A DNA stretch of 10,444 bases from assembly GCA_014379795.1 (NCBI GenBank), contig JACMLC010000453.1:1-10444 (forward strand), given 5' to 3'. How positions within the stretch are numbered: position 1 is the stretch's first letter; each line of letters starts with the position of its first letter. A model generated the notes under the pieces. That model worked only from the letters and a program-made list of their open reading frames with translations, ran no database searches and was not told where the DNA came from. The translations under genes and the position numbers were made by a program. Of this stretch, positions 1 through 6,852 are shown in pieces. The DNA is from Pyrinomonadaceae bacterium. GTDB lineage: Bacteria; Acidobacteriota; Blastocatellia; Pyrinomonadales; Pyrinomonadaceae.

Positions 1-129
1 CGCGGCATCTTCAAGCCGGAGATTGTCAGGCGAATGGTTGAAGAGCATACCAGTGGAAAACGAGACTACGCCCAGCAGCTTTGGACGCTGCTGATGCTCG
101 AACTATGGTTTGAGAGATTTATAGATTAG
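1..129 (+). CDS. asnB: Asparagine synthetase (glutamine-hydrolysing), C-terminal end only
   Basis: The reading frame is open from the first base and ends at TAG (127-129), giving 43 codons of a gene that starts outside the window. The residues match the C-terminal signature of AsnB-type asparagine synthetases: 'GIFKPEIVRRMVEEH' followed by 'LWTLLMLELWFERF'. This family transfers amide nitrogen from glutamine to an AMP-activated carboxylate. Copies inside polysaccharide loci, like this one, are thought to amidate uronic acids or other carboxylated intermediates, but that role is an inference from context. The usual histidine after the Asp in 'G-x-x-D-H' is Tyr here. The next gene starts 59 bp downstream on the same strand, so co-transcription is likely. 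The catalytic domains lie outside the window and cannot be judged. Confidence 0.85.
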   Translation, partial: RGIFKPEIVRRMVEEHTSGKRDYAQQLWTLLMLELWFERFID

Positions 130-188
130 CTGATCTTGCGAAAGGTAATCTCTAGCATTGCTCCTGAAGATGCTCGCAGCATGTTGAA

Positions 189-1460
189 ATGGTTCGCGAC
201 TCCGCATCGCATTCAAGTCCTGTCCGTATCATACGCATTATCGCACGTCTTAATGTTGGCGGGCCGGCGCGTCATGTCGTATGGCTCACCGGCGGGTTGG
301 ATAAAACGAACTATGTAACGCTGCTGGTCGCGGGCACGGTTCCGCCGGGCGAAGATGATATGGGTTACTTCGCTGCGGCGCATGGCATAGAACCTTTGAT
401 TATCCCGGAGATGAGCCGGGAAATCTCGCCGAAGGATGTCATCACTATCTGGAAGCTCTTTCGCTTGTTGCGGCGTGAGCGACCTGATGTGGTGCATACT
501 CATACGGCGAAAGCAGGGACGGCGGGACGCCTCGCAGGATTGCTTTACCGTTGGCTGACACCGGCGATGTTGATTGGCAGGCCGCGCCGGTGTCGTTTCG
601 TGCATACCTATCACGGCCACGTCTTTCATAGTTATTACGGAACTCTCAAAACGCGCATCTTTCTCATGATTGAAAAGATTCTGGCGCGACTTGTGACCGA
701 CCGGATCATCGTTTTGAGCGAGCAGCAGAGGCATGAGATTCATGAACAGTTCGGTGTCGGGCGGCGCGAGCAGTTTAGAATTATTCCGCTCGGGTTAGAC
801 CTTGGCCTCTTTGGTGATTGGCGAGAGCGGCGGCATGCGTTGCGCGATGAATGGGGCATAGGGGCGGACGAAGTTCTCATTGGGATCGTCGGACGACTCA
901 CGGAAGTTAAGAATCACGAGCTTTTTCTGCGTGCCGCCGCACTCTACAAAGAAAAATGTGGAGAGTCTTCTGCGCCGCTGCCCCGTTTCGTCATCATCGG
1001 CGACGGGCATTTGAGAGAGAAGCTTGAGAAGCAAGCGCATGAGTTAGGGTTGAGAGATGAAACCATCTTTACGGGATCGCGCACTGACCCGGAATTCTTT
1101 TATCCGGCTCTTGATGTGGTGGCTTTGACCTCGCTCAACGAAGGAACGCCGCTGACGCTGATCGAAGCGATGGCGAATGAGCGTCCCGTGGTGGCGACGG
1201 CGGTCGGCGGGGTGGTTGATCTGTTAGGCAAAAACAGTGGACTCTCAAAAGACAACGACGCGCCTTATACTATTTGCGAGCGAGGAGTTCTGGTTCGTCC
1301 CTCTGACGCGAGGGCTTTTAGCGCAGCGCTCGCGTATCTTGTAGCATCCGAGAGCCTGCGCGATGAATTTGGCGACCGAGGCAGACGCTTTGTCGAAGAG
1401 AATTATTCCTTAGAGCGGTTGCTTAATGATATGACCAAGCTCTATCATGAGTTGTCCTGA
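189..1460 (+). CDS. GT4-family glycosyltransferase (GT-B fold)
   Basis: A 423-residue retaining glycosyltransferase of the GT4 ('glycosyl transferases group 1') type, with normal length for the family. The N-terminal domain opens with 'IARLNVGGPARHV' (about residues 18-30), the acceptor-side glycine-rich loop, and has 'PDVVHTHTAKAGTAGR' near 100. The C-terminal donor domain has 'GRLTEVKN' with Arg236 and Lys241, which contact the donor diphosphate in the family. It also has the EX7E motif, Glu318 to Glu326 in 'NEGTPLTLIEAM'. No signal peptide is seen, so the enzyme is cytoplasmic or peripheral to the inner membrane. It probably adds a sugar from a nucleotide donor to a lipid-linked glycan made by the neighbouring phosphoglycosyltransferase. 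Donor and acceptor cannot be read from the sequence. ATG 189 is chosen because the frame has a stop at 165-167 and no better start between; the Shine-Dalgarno is weak. Confidence 0.92.
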   Translation: MVRDSASHSSPVRIIRIIARLNVGGPARHVVWLTGGLDKTNYVTLLVAGTVPPGEDDMGYFAAAHGIEPLIIPEMSREISPKDVITIWKLFRLLRRERPDVVHTHTAKAGTAGRLAGLLYRWLTPAMLIGRPRRCRFVHTYHGHVFHSYYGTLKTRIFLMIEKILARLVTDRIIVLSEQQRHEIHEQFGVGRREQFRIIPLGLDLGLFGDWRERRHALRDEWGIGADEVLIGIVGRLTEVKNHELFLRAAALYKEKCGESSAPLPRFVIIGDGHLREKLEKQAHELGLRDETIFTGSRTDPEFFYPALDVVALTSLNEGTPLTLIEAMANERPVVATAVGGVVDLLGKNSGLSKDNDAPYTICERGVLVRPSDARAFSAALAYLVASESLRDEFGDRGRRFVEENYSLERLLNDMTKLYHELS

Positions 1461-1555
1461 CAAAATGTTTTGGCGCACCCAGCCCTTCGCGCCGGAAGAG
1501 TACGCATCTATCCCAATCTACACTTTTTAGCTTCACCCTCTGGGAGGCCACAATC

Positions 1556-1704
1556 TTGCGAGTATTGATTACTGGAGGAGCCGGATTTATCGGCTCGCAT
1601 CCATCTCGAAGATCAGCGCGCTGGTCGAATTTAAGCCGGAAATGTCGCTCGATGGGATTCTCAAAACTGTCATTAACTACTATAATGGCGCGCGCTCAAG
1701 TTAA
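1556..1704 (+). pseudogene. NAD-dependent sugar-nucleotide epimerase/dehydratase, internally deleted remnant
   Basis: Two ends of an extended-SDR enzyme are joined with nearly everything between missing. From TTG 1556 the frame reads 'RVLITGGAGFIGSH' (to 1600), the N-terminal beta strand and GxxGxxG NAD-binding loop of this family. From 1603, in a different frame, it reads 'ISKISALVEFKPEMSLDGI' and then 'LKTVINYYN', ending at TAA 1702-1704. That is the usual C-terminal tail, which in intact members lies about 270-300 residues downstream. The catalytic YxxxK and substrate domain are absent, so the product is dead. The start still has a good Shine-Dalgarno, GGGAGG at 1542-1547, eight bases before TTG. 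The join contains a small tandem 'CATCCATC' (1598-1605), which may mark a microhomology deletion. An intact copy elsewhere would probably have supplied a nucleotide sugar to this locus. Exact subfamily is unclear. Confidence 0.8.
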
Positions 1705-2013
1705 AGGGACTGGGCATAAACTACAAGGGGCTTTATTCCCTCTCTAAGGAGGGACATGGCCTCTCACATTTCCTGATAGGTTCCGCTGCCAGCTCAACGC
1801 TCTGCTTTTCCTACTGGGCAGTTTATATTTAGTTTACCCGACGATTAGCATCTCTGTTGCTTGGCGGAAAATAGTTTCGCCGCCCGCGCTTGATTTGCAC
1901 CCGGCTGTTTGGAGTTTAGTTTAATCTCGCTATCTGATTGAGGACGGCGTTTAAGTAGCTTTGTCTTAAATCAAGCTCCCACTTGATTTGGGATTTGTTT
2001 CCACCAAACTATC
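1705..2013 (+). other. Intergenic region upstream of the WecA-CapD fusion
   Basis: 309 bp without a gene I can name. It looks more AT-rich than its neighbours. It holds a short hairpin at 1737-1754 (TCCCTC/GAGGGA) with no T-tract. A frame without a start codon is open at 1686-1832 and reads 'KGLGINYKGLYSLSKEG', which looks somewhat protein-like but matches nothing I recognise. The perfect hairpin at 1968-1989 is listed separately. A weak promoter is possible with TTGCAC at 1895-1900 and TTTAAT at 1920-1925, but the 19-bp spacer is long and I do not rely on it. The gap and the broken gene before it suggest that the downstream genes have their own promoter here. Confidence 0.5.
1968..1989. repeat. 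Perfect 8-bp inverted repeat 24 bp before the WecA-CapD start
   Basis: AAATCAAG (1968-1975) and CTTGATTT (1982-1989) are exact reverse complements around a 6-base loop. The right arm plus one base, CTTGATTTG, occurs again as a direct copy at 1889-1897. This gives three copies of one 8-9 bp word within 100 bp, just ahead of the start codon. It could be an operator for a dimeric regulator or a 5'-leader hairpin. No T-run follows, so it is not a terminator. Function is unproven. Confidence 0.45.
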
Positions 2014-3888
2014 ATGCCCACATACATGTCTCCCATCATCGCCATCGTCGCTGCGCTTTTGCTTTCTCTGCTGCTGACGCCGCTCGTGCGTGCCATCGCG
2101 CGCCGCAAGGGAATCGTGGCAGCCCCGAAAACGGATCGGTGGCACAAAAAGCCAACAGCCATGCTAGGTGGCATCGCCATCTTTCTGGCAGTAACGAGCG
2201 TCTACCTCGCGCTTGTGCCACACTCGACGAAATCCTTAATCGTCATGGCCGGGAGCGCGATTCTTTTCGGTGTTGGCTTAGTGGACGATTTTCTTAATAT
2301 CAAGCCCTACAAGAAATTGATCGGGCAGGTGGCCGGAGCGACCTTTGTTATCTACTTTGGCCTGCACCTGCCTTGGACGGCGTCGGAGCCGCTCAATATC
2401 GTAATCACCATTTTCTGGCTGGTCGGAATCACCAATGCCGTCAATCTGCTTGATAACATGGACGGACTGGCGGCGGGCATCGCAGCTATCTCTGCATTGT
2501 TTCTCGCTACAAGTTTCTTCCTCGGCGGGCAGGGAAGTGAAGCGTTGATGCTGGCAGTCTTTGCGGCGGCGCTGCTAGGGTTTCTGGTCTACAACTCGAA
2601 TCCGGCCTCGATCTTTATGGGCGACTGCGGCTCGATGTTCATCGGGTTCTTGCTGGCAAGCTCAGTGCTGTTGAGCGAGGCGGGCGGGCGGTCGCGCAAT
2701 CTCGTCTCTGTCCTGGCAGTGCCGGTGCTGATTCTCTTCATGCCGATTTTCGATACCACTTTCGTGACACTGATGCGCAAGCTCAAGGGACGAGCCGTCT
2801 CGCAGGGCGGACGCGATCATACTTCGCACCGTCTGGTCGCGCTCGGCATGACCGAGCGGCACGCGGTGTGGATGCTCTATCTTCTTGCAGGGCTGGCCGG
2901 CGGTCTGGCGCTGGCGCTGCGGGAGCTGGCGCTTGATCTCAGTCTCGCGTTGATTGCAGGCCTCATCATCGTGCTGGCTTTGATCGGCATCTACTTGGCA
3001 GGCGTCAAGGTCTACGATGAAGATGAAATCACTTCAATCCCTAACAAGCCGCTGTTTGCTTTTCTGGTAGACCTCTCTTACAAGCGTCGTCTCTTCGAGG
3101 TCTTGCTGGATGTTGTTCTTATCATTCTGGCTTACTACGCGGCTCACCTGCTCCTCTTCGGCCCGGTGGAACAGAACACCGACTGGCAACTGTTTCTGCG
3201 CGCTCTGCCGGTGCTTATCTGCGTCAATCTCGCGGCCTTTCTGGCGATGGGTGTCTATCGCGGTTTATGGCGTTACACGAGCGTGGATGATCTCATCGTG
3301 TTCGTCAAAGCCGTCGTGTTGGGGTCTGTAGCGAGCGTGCTGGTGCTGCTCCTGCTCTTTCGCTTTCAGGGATTTTCGCGGGCAGCGTTTTTCCTGCACA
3401 CGCTATTGCTGCTGGCGATGCTGGCGGGCAGCCGGATGGCCTTTCGCCTCTTCCGGCAGGTGTTGCCGACAACAAAAGGGCGCAGCGGGCGACGAGTTCT
3501 GATTTATGGGGCGGGTGACGGAGGCGAACTGCTGCTGCGCGAGATTCTTAATAATCAAGAGCTGGAATGTGTGCCGGTCGGATTTATTGATGATGACCTG
3601 TTGAAGAAAGGCAAAGTCATACACGGCCTGCGCGTGCTCGGCGGCAACGGTCACCTGCGCGAGATTTGCCGGGCGCAGAACGCACAGGAAATTCTCATCT
3701 CCAGCTCCAAGTTCACAGTCGAACGCTTGCAGGAAATAATGCGTGATTGCGAGCAGGAGAGCATTCTGGTTCGGCGCATGCGGATTCATTTAGAGCCGCT
3801 TCACGCAAGTAATATCGGCTCGCCCGTACCTGTCAAAGCGGAGCACGTCGAGTTGAAGGCGCGTGCGCAGAGTGCAGGCGTTGAATGA
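2014..3888 (+). CDS. WecA/MraY-type polyprenyl-phosphate sugar-1-phosphate transferase fused to CapD/FlaA1-type membrane-Rossmann module
   Basis: A 624-residue inner-membrane fusion. Residues about 1-330 are a polytopic phosphoglycosyltransferase of the WecA/TagO/MraY family, which moves a HexNAc-1-phosphate from UDP-sugar to undecaprenyl phosphate to start a lipid-linked glycan. Its motifs are all present: 'RWHKKPTAMLGG', the Asp pair D91-D92 in 'GLVDDF', 'NLLDNMDG' (144-151) and 'GDCGS' (203-207). The cytoplasmic-loop histidine motif 'RDHTSHR' holds His269 and His272. From about 355 come four more membrane segments with the CapD-type signature 'GVYRGLWRYTS'. A Rossmann domain follows with 'RRVLIYGAGDGGELL' (glycines 499, 501, 503) and 'PVGFIDDD'. 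This matches the N-terminal half of FlaA1/WbpM dehydratases and resembles the same region of WbaP-type transferases. The catalytic SDR domain that normally follows is missing. The ORF is uninterrupted. Initiation activity is likely; sugar specificity is unknown. Confidence 0.9.
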   Translation: MPTYMSPIIAIVAALLLSLLLTPLVRAIARRKGIVAAPKTDRWHKKPTAMLGGIAIFLAVTSVYLALVPHSTKSLIVMAGSAILFGVGLVDDFLNIKPYKKLIGQVAGATFVIYFGLHLPWTASEPLNIVITIFWLVGITNAVNLLDNMDGLAAGIAAISALFLATSFFLGGQGSEALMLAVFAAALLGFLVYNSNPASIFMGDCGSMFIGFLLASSVLLSEAGGRSRNLVSVLAVPVLILFMPIFDTTFVTLMRKLKGRAVSQGGRDHTSHRLVALGMTERHAVWMLYLLAGLAGGLALALRELALDLSLALIAGLIIVLALIGIYLAGVKVYDEDEITSIPNKPLFAFLVDLSYKRRLFEVLLDVVLIILAYYAAHLLLFGPVEQNTDWQLFLRALPVLICVNLAAFLAMGVYRGLWRYTSVDDLIVFVKAVVLGSVASVLVLLLLFRFQGFSRAAFFLHTLLLLAMLAGSRMAFRLFRQVLPTTKGRSGRRVLIYGAGDGGELLLREILNNQELECVPVGFIDDDLLKKGKVIHGLRVLGGNGHLREICRAQNAQEILISSSKFTVERLQEIMRDCEQESILVRRMRIHLEPLHASNIGSPVPVKAEHVELKARAQSAGVE

Positions 3889-3937
3889 GCATGATGCTTA
3901 TGCCACAATCGTCGCTGTGCCCGTCAAGCTGATACAT

Positions 3938-5200
3938 GTGACCACGCGCCGACGCCGGCTTTTGTTGCTTCTTCCCGCCTTGCTCTTTATTGCGAGCGCC
4001 TACTTCGTGACGCGCTGGTCTCTCGGCAACACGCTCGCGCTACATGCTCCAAATCGCGCGGCTGCGCAATTGGCCGAGCGCCTCTCACCTTCTGACCCGC
4101 AATCCCATTTCACGCTCGCAGTTCTGTCCGAGAAGAGCCTGACACCCGAAGCGTTGGTCGTCGCCGTGCGCGAGTACGAGCGCGCCGCCAGTCTCTCGCC
4201 GCACGATTTTCGTTTATGGCAGGCTCTGGGAGGTGCGCGCGAGCGCGCGGGCGATGTGAATGGAGGTGAGCAGGCTCTCAGGCACGCAGTTGAGCTGGCT
4301 CCCGATTATGCACATCCACGGTGGCTGCTGGGCAATCTGCTGCTCCGGAAGGGACATGTCCAAGAGGCTTTCTCAGAGCTGCGCCGCGCCTTTCAGGCGA
4401 TGCCAGCTTTGCGCCCGCAGGTTTTTACTCTTGCTTGGAACGTTTACGACGGGGAAATCTCAAGCCTTATCGCTGCAATCGGAGACACACCGGCATCGCG
4501 AACACAGCTCATCGAATTTCTGCTGGGCCAGAAACGCGTGGATGAGGCGCTGGCGCTGTGGACTGATCTCGGCGAGAAAGAGAAGCGCGAGCAGGCGAAA
4601 ACGGGCGAAGCCTTACGACAGATATTGTTCGAGCTGAAACGCTTTCGCGACGCAGGCCGCGTGTCGCAAGAGATTTCCCCGGAAAGTACGCTGGCCGCTG
4701 TGTCCGGCGAGATCGCGAATGGAGGATTTGAACAGGACATACGCCTGTCGAATCAGGATTACTTCGGCTGGCAGGTCGCCCCGGGACAGCAGCCCATCAT
4801 CAGCATTGACACGAGCCGTAAGCAAGGGGGTGAGCGTAGTCTGCTGCTGAACTTCAATTCTTCCACCGGAGCGGAACTGCGAAGCGTCTCGCAACTCGTG
4901 CTGGTTGAGCCGGCCACACAGTACCGGCTCGACTTCTACGCGCGCACGGAGGATTTAAGGAGCGTCAGCACGCTCATGGTTGAAGTTATTGCTGCCGGAG
5001 AAGGCGGCGGTCAATTAGCCGTTTCCGCGCCACTTCCACTCGACACGCGCGGCTGGCAACAGTTCACGGTGGAGTTCACTGCGCCGCAGCAAGCGGAAGC
5101 GGTCATGTTGCGTCTGGCGCGCGCGCCATGCACGGATTCGGTTTGCCCCATTCTCGGGAAAATCTGGTATGACGATTTCACCCTCAGACGACTCGGATGA
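3938..5200 (+). CDS. Membrane-anchored TPR protein with C-terminal carbohydrate-binding-like domain
   Basis: A 420-residue protein from the start chosen here. After 'TTRRRR' comes one hydrophobic segment (about 7-27), giving a signal anchor with the rest outside the membrane. Residues about 40-145 contain tetratricopeptide-type helices ('EYERAASLSPHDFRLWQALG', 'ALRHAVELAPDYAHPRWLLG'), with more degenerate helical repeats to about 255. From 262 ('NGGFEQDI') to the end is a beta-rich domain with 'YRLDFYAR', 'WQQFTVEF' and 'IWYDDFTLRRL', like CBM4/9-type jelly rolls. The frame is open upstream to GTG 3863, which would overlap the previous gene by 26 bp. I prefer GTG 3938 because it puts the basic run directly before the membrane segment; neither start has a clear Shine-Dalgarno. 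The O-antigen ligase gene overlaps its end by 32 bp, so translation is probably coupled. A role as a polymerase or ligase partner that holds the glycan is an inference. Confidence 0.78.
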   Translation: MTTRRRRLLLLLPALLFIASAYFVTRWSLGNTLALHAPNRAAAQLAERLSPSDPQSHFTLAVLSEKSLTPEALVVAVREYERAASLSPHDFRLWQALGGARERAGDVNGGEQALRHAVELAPDYAHPRWLLGNLLLRKGHVQEAFSELRRAFQAMPALRPQVFTLAWNVYDGEISSLIAAIGDTPASRTQLIEFLLGQKRVDEALALWTDLGEKEKREQAKTGEALRQILFELKRFRDAGRVSQEISPESTLAAVSGEIANGGFEQDIRLSNQDYFGWQVAPGQQPIISIDTSRKQGGERSLLLNFNSSTGAELRSVSQLVLVEPATQYRLDFYARTEDLRSVSTLMVEVIAAGEGGGQLAVSAPLPLDTRGWQQFTVEFTAPQQAEAVMLRLARAPCTDSVCPILGKIWYDDFTLRRLG

Positions 5201-6644
5201 GACGGTCGTTGCCGACGCGAAAGTAATTGAGCGGGGGGCGAGGCGGCGACGCACCACGCTTCCCGTCGAGTCCAAACAGACTCTGGCGAGCCGTCTCATA
5301 ATCTTTCTGCTCTGCCTGATAATCGTCCTCTCAGCCCTTGCCTATGGCACTGTACACACATGGGCGTTTGCACTCTTTCATATGGGAGCCATGCTGTGCG
5401 CGCTCCTGTGGCTGCTGGATGCGTGGACGACCGGCAAACTGCGCTGGAGCAATAGCAGTCTACAGCTTCCGCTGCTTGGCGCGATCATCTTGGGCTGTAT
5501 TCAACTGCTTCCGCTCAGTGGGGATTACTCGATTCCCGCTCTGTCTTTCGCGCCTCTCAAGACTCTTTCGCTCGACCCTTACGCAACACGCTTTGCTCTC
5601 GTGTGGCTTGTGGCGCTCTGCTTTTATTTCTCCGCCGCGCTAGTCTTTATCAACGATGCTCGACGCATGCGAGTCGTCGCCCGCACCATCATCATCTTCG
5701 GCTTTTTTCTCGCCATCTTCGGGATGGTCCAGAAATTCATCAGTCCAACAAAAATCTACTGGATACGCGAGCCGAGCCAAGCCGTGCCGTTTGGCCCGTT
5801 CATCAACAGCCATCATTTTGCCGCTTACATGGAGATGGCGCTGGCATTACCGCTGGGACTGCTCTTCTCTGGCGCCGTCGAGCGCGAGCGTCGTCCGCTC
5901 TACGTCTTTGCCGCTCTCGTGATGGGCGTCGCCCTGATAATGACCGGGTCTCGCGGCGCGATGGTCAGCTTAGCGGCAGAGATCATCTTTTTATTGCTCA
6001 TCAGTGCGAGAGCCAGCGATGTTAAGCGCGAGGATGAAACGGATCGGAAATCTTTCCTGCGTGTGGCGGCGACGCGGCTCGGACTCGCCTTCTTACTGGT
6101 CTCGGCGCTCTTTCTCGGCGCGCTCTTTTTCGGGGGCGAGGGTTCTCTGAATCGGCTACTGGGTACAGTCAGCGCGGAAGACCCGACGATGGGGCGCACG
6201 CACTTCTGGCGCACCACAGTAGAGATAGTGCGTGCCTATCCGCTCATCGGCGTCGGACTCGGAGCCTACGGCGTGGCCTACACGCGTTACGACACTTGGA
6301 ACGGTTCCTACAGAGTCGAGCAAGCGCACAACGACTATCTGCAAGTGCTGGCTTGTACGGGCCTCGCTGGAGCAGCCCTCGGCCTATGGTTTGTGATAAC
6401 TCTTTTTCGCAGGGGGATCAAACAATGCAGGACAAGAGACCCTCTGCGGCGCGGCATCGCGACGGGCGCACTCGCCGGGTGTTTTGCCGTGCTGGTTCAT
6501 AGTTTCTTCGACTTTCCGCTTCAAACGACGGCTAACTCGCTTCTGTTTCTTATCCTGGCTACACTGGTGACTATTGAATCTAAGACTTCCTATCTAACTA
6601 CGACGATAAGACCTCGTAACCTTGGGACAAACTTGGGACAATAA
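5169..6644 (+). CDS. O-antigen ligase / Wzy-type polymerase family protein
   Basis: A 491-residue polytopic inner-membrane protein with about 12 hydrophobic segments and a basic cytoplasmic N-terminus. The Wzy_C/O-antigen ligase region has 'TGSRGAM' (Arg262 in a conserved position) followed by a membrane helix. A periplasmic stretch follows with 'GVGLGAYGVAYTRY' and 'EQAHNDYLQVL' (His387), the family signature next to the catalytic loop. Members join lipid-linked oligosaccharides to an acceptor or polymerise repeat units on the periplasmic face; the sequence does not separate ligase from polymerase. ATG 5169 lies inside the preceding TPR gene (32-bp overlap). The C-terminal tail 'NLGTNLGQ' is encoded by a tandem 11-bp repeat (6621-6641) and may not be original: it lies at the edge of the tRNA/att scar. 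Confidence 0.9.
   Translation: MTISPSDDSDETVVADAKVIERGARRRRTTLPVESKQTLASRLIIFLLCLIIVLSALAYGTVHTWAFALFHMGAMLCALLWLLDAWTTGKLRWSNSSLQLPLLGAIILGCIQLLPLSGDYSIPALSFAPLKTLSLDPYATRFALVWLVALCFYFSAALVFINDARRMRVVARTIIIFGFFLAIFGMVQKFISPTKIYWIREPSQAVPFGPFINSHHFAAYMEMALALPLGLLFSGAVERERRPLYVFAALVMGVALIMTGSRGAMVSLAAEIIFLLLISARASDVKREDETDRKSFLRVAATRLGLAFLLVSALFLGALFFGGEGSLNRLLGTVSAEDPTMGRTHFWRTTVEIVRAYPLIGVGLGAYGVAYTRYDTWNGSYRVEQAHNDYLQVLACTGLAGAALGLWFVITLFRRGIKQCRTRDPLRRGIATGALAGCFAVLVHSFFDFPLQTTANSLLFLILATLVTIESKTSYLTTTIRPRNLGTNLGQ
6621..6641. repeat. Tandem direct repeat CTTGGGACAA x2, 11-bp period
   Basis: CTTGGGACAA occurs at 6621-6630 and 6632-6641, one helical turn apart. It lies inside the last codons of the O-antigen ligase gene, about 120 bp left of the tRNA-Thr fragment. 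Paired short direct repeats near a tRNA-derived core are typical of arm-type integrase sites, so this may be one arm of an attachment site. That reading is an inference. Confidence 0.5.
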
Positions 6645-6729
6645 AATCTGACAACGTATGTTAATGGATAGGAAATGATGCACGCACCGGGGCTGCAACC
6701 TGTAACAAATGTCAGTGAATGTTAGAGTT

Positions 6730-6753
6730 AGGCAATATCTGCGAATATTGCCT
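6730..6753. repeat. Perfect 9-bp inverted repeat beside the tRNA fragment
   Basis: AGGCAATAT (6730-6738) and ATATTGCCT (6745-6753) are exact reverse complements around a 6-base loop. The repeat ends six bases before the tRNA-like sequence begins. It has no T-tract and sits where the 5' half of the tRNA should be, so it belongs to the sequence that replaced that half. It may be a recombinase or excisionase binding site, or a transcript hairpin. Confidence 0.5.
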
Positions 6754-6759
6754 GTCGCT

Positions 6760-6804
6760 TTTGTAAACTGCGGGTCGGGGGTTCAAATCCCTCCACCGGC
6801 TCCA
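6760..6804 (+). pseudogene. tRNA-Thr(TGT) 3' fragment, putative integration (att) site
   Basis: The sequence reads as the 3' part of a tRNA. It has the anticodon loop TTTGTAA (6760-6766, anticodon TGT 6762-6764), the 3' anticodon strand ACTGC and variable loop GGGTC. The T arm is GGGGG-TTCAAAT-CCCTC, followed by acceptor strand CACCGGC, discriminator T and CCA (6802-6804). The 5' half is missing: no GCCGGTG acceptor strand and no D arm are found upstream, and the five bases before the loop do not pair properly with ACTGC. It is therefore not a working tRNA. Integrative elements that target tRNA genes leave exactly such a 3' segment at one end, with the intact tRNA at the other. Orientation predicts the intact tRNA-Thr to the left of this window, if the element is still there. 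A reverse-strand ORF here (6712-7062) reading 'WRDLNPRPAVYKS' is an artefact of this tRNA sequence. Confidence 0.8.
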
Positions 6805-6820
6805 AGAGAACCAATAAGTT

Positions 6821-6852
6821 AGGGCATCCACTGTGCATGCCCTTCTTAGTTT
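6821..6852 (+). terminator. Terminator-like hairpin downstream of the tRNA fragment
   Basis: AGGGCAT (6821-6827) and ATGCCCT (6837-6843) pair perfectly around a 9-base loop and are followed by TCTTAGTTT. It sits 17 bp after the tRNA CCA end, where a tRNA terminator would be expected, so it may have been carried along with the tRNA 3' end. The T-run is interrupted, so strength is uncertain. Confidence 0.5.

Noticed and set aside
136..318. 60-residue ORF on + overlapping the GT4 start
   Set aside because: It lies in another frame of the glycosyltransferase and has no recognisable features.
213..743. 176-residue ORF on - opposite the GT4 gene
   Set aside because: It overlaps a well-supported glycosyltransferase and shows no family motif.
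1737..1754. Hairpin TCCCTC/GAGGGA as a terminator after the epimerase remnant
   Set aside because: The stem is only 6 bp and no T-tract follows.
1746..1773. Strong-looking Shine-Dalgarno AAGGAGGG followed by ATG at 1756
   Set aside because: The spacing is only two bases and the frame stops after five codons, so I see no gene.
6400..6760. tRNA-Thr interrupted by a group I intron instead of an att fragment
   Set aside because: An intron in the anticodon loop would need the 5' tRNA half upstream; no GCCGGTG strand or D arm is found, and the O-antigen ligase gene occupies most of that region.
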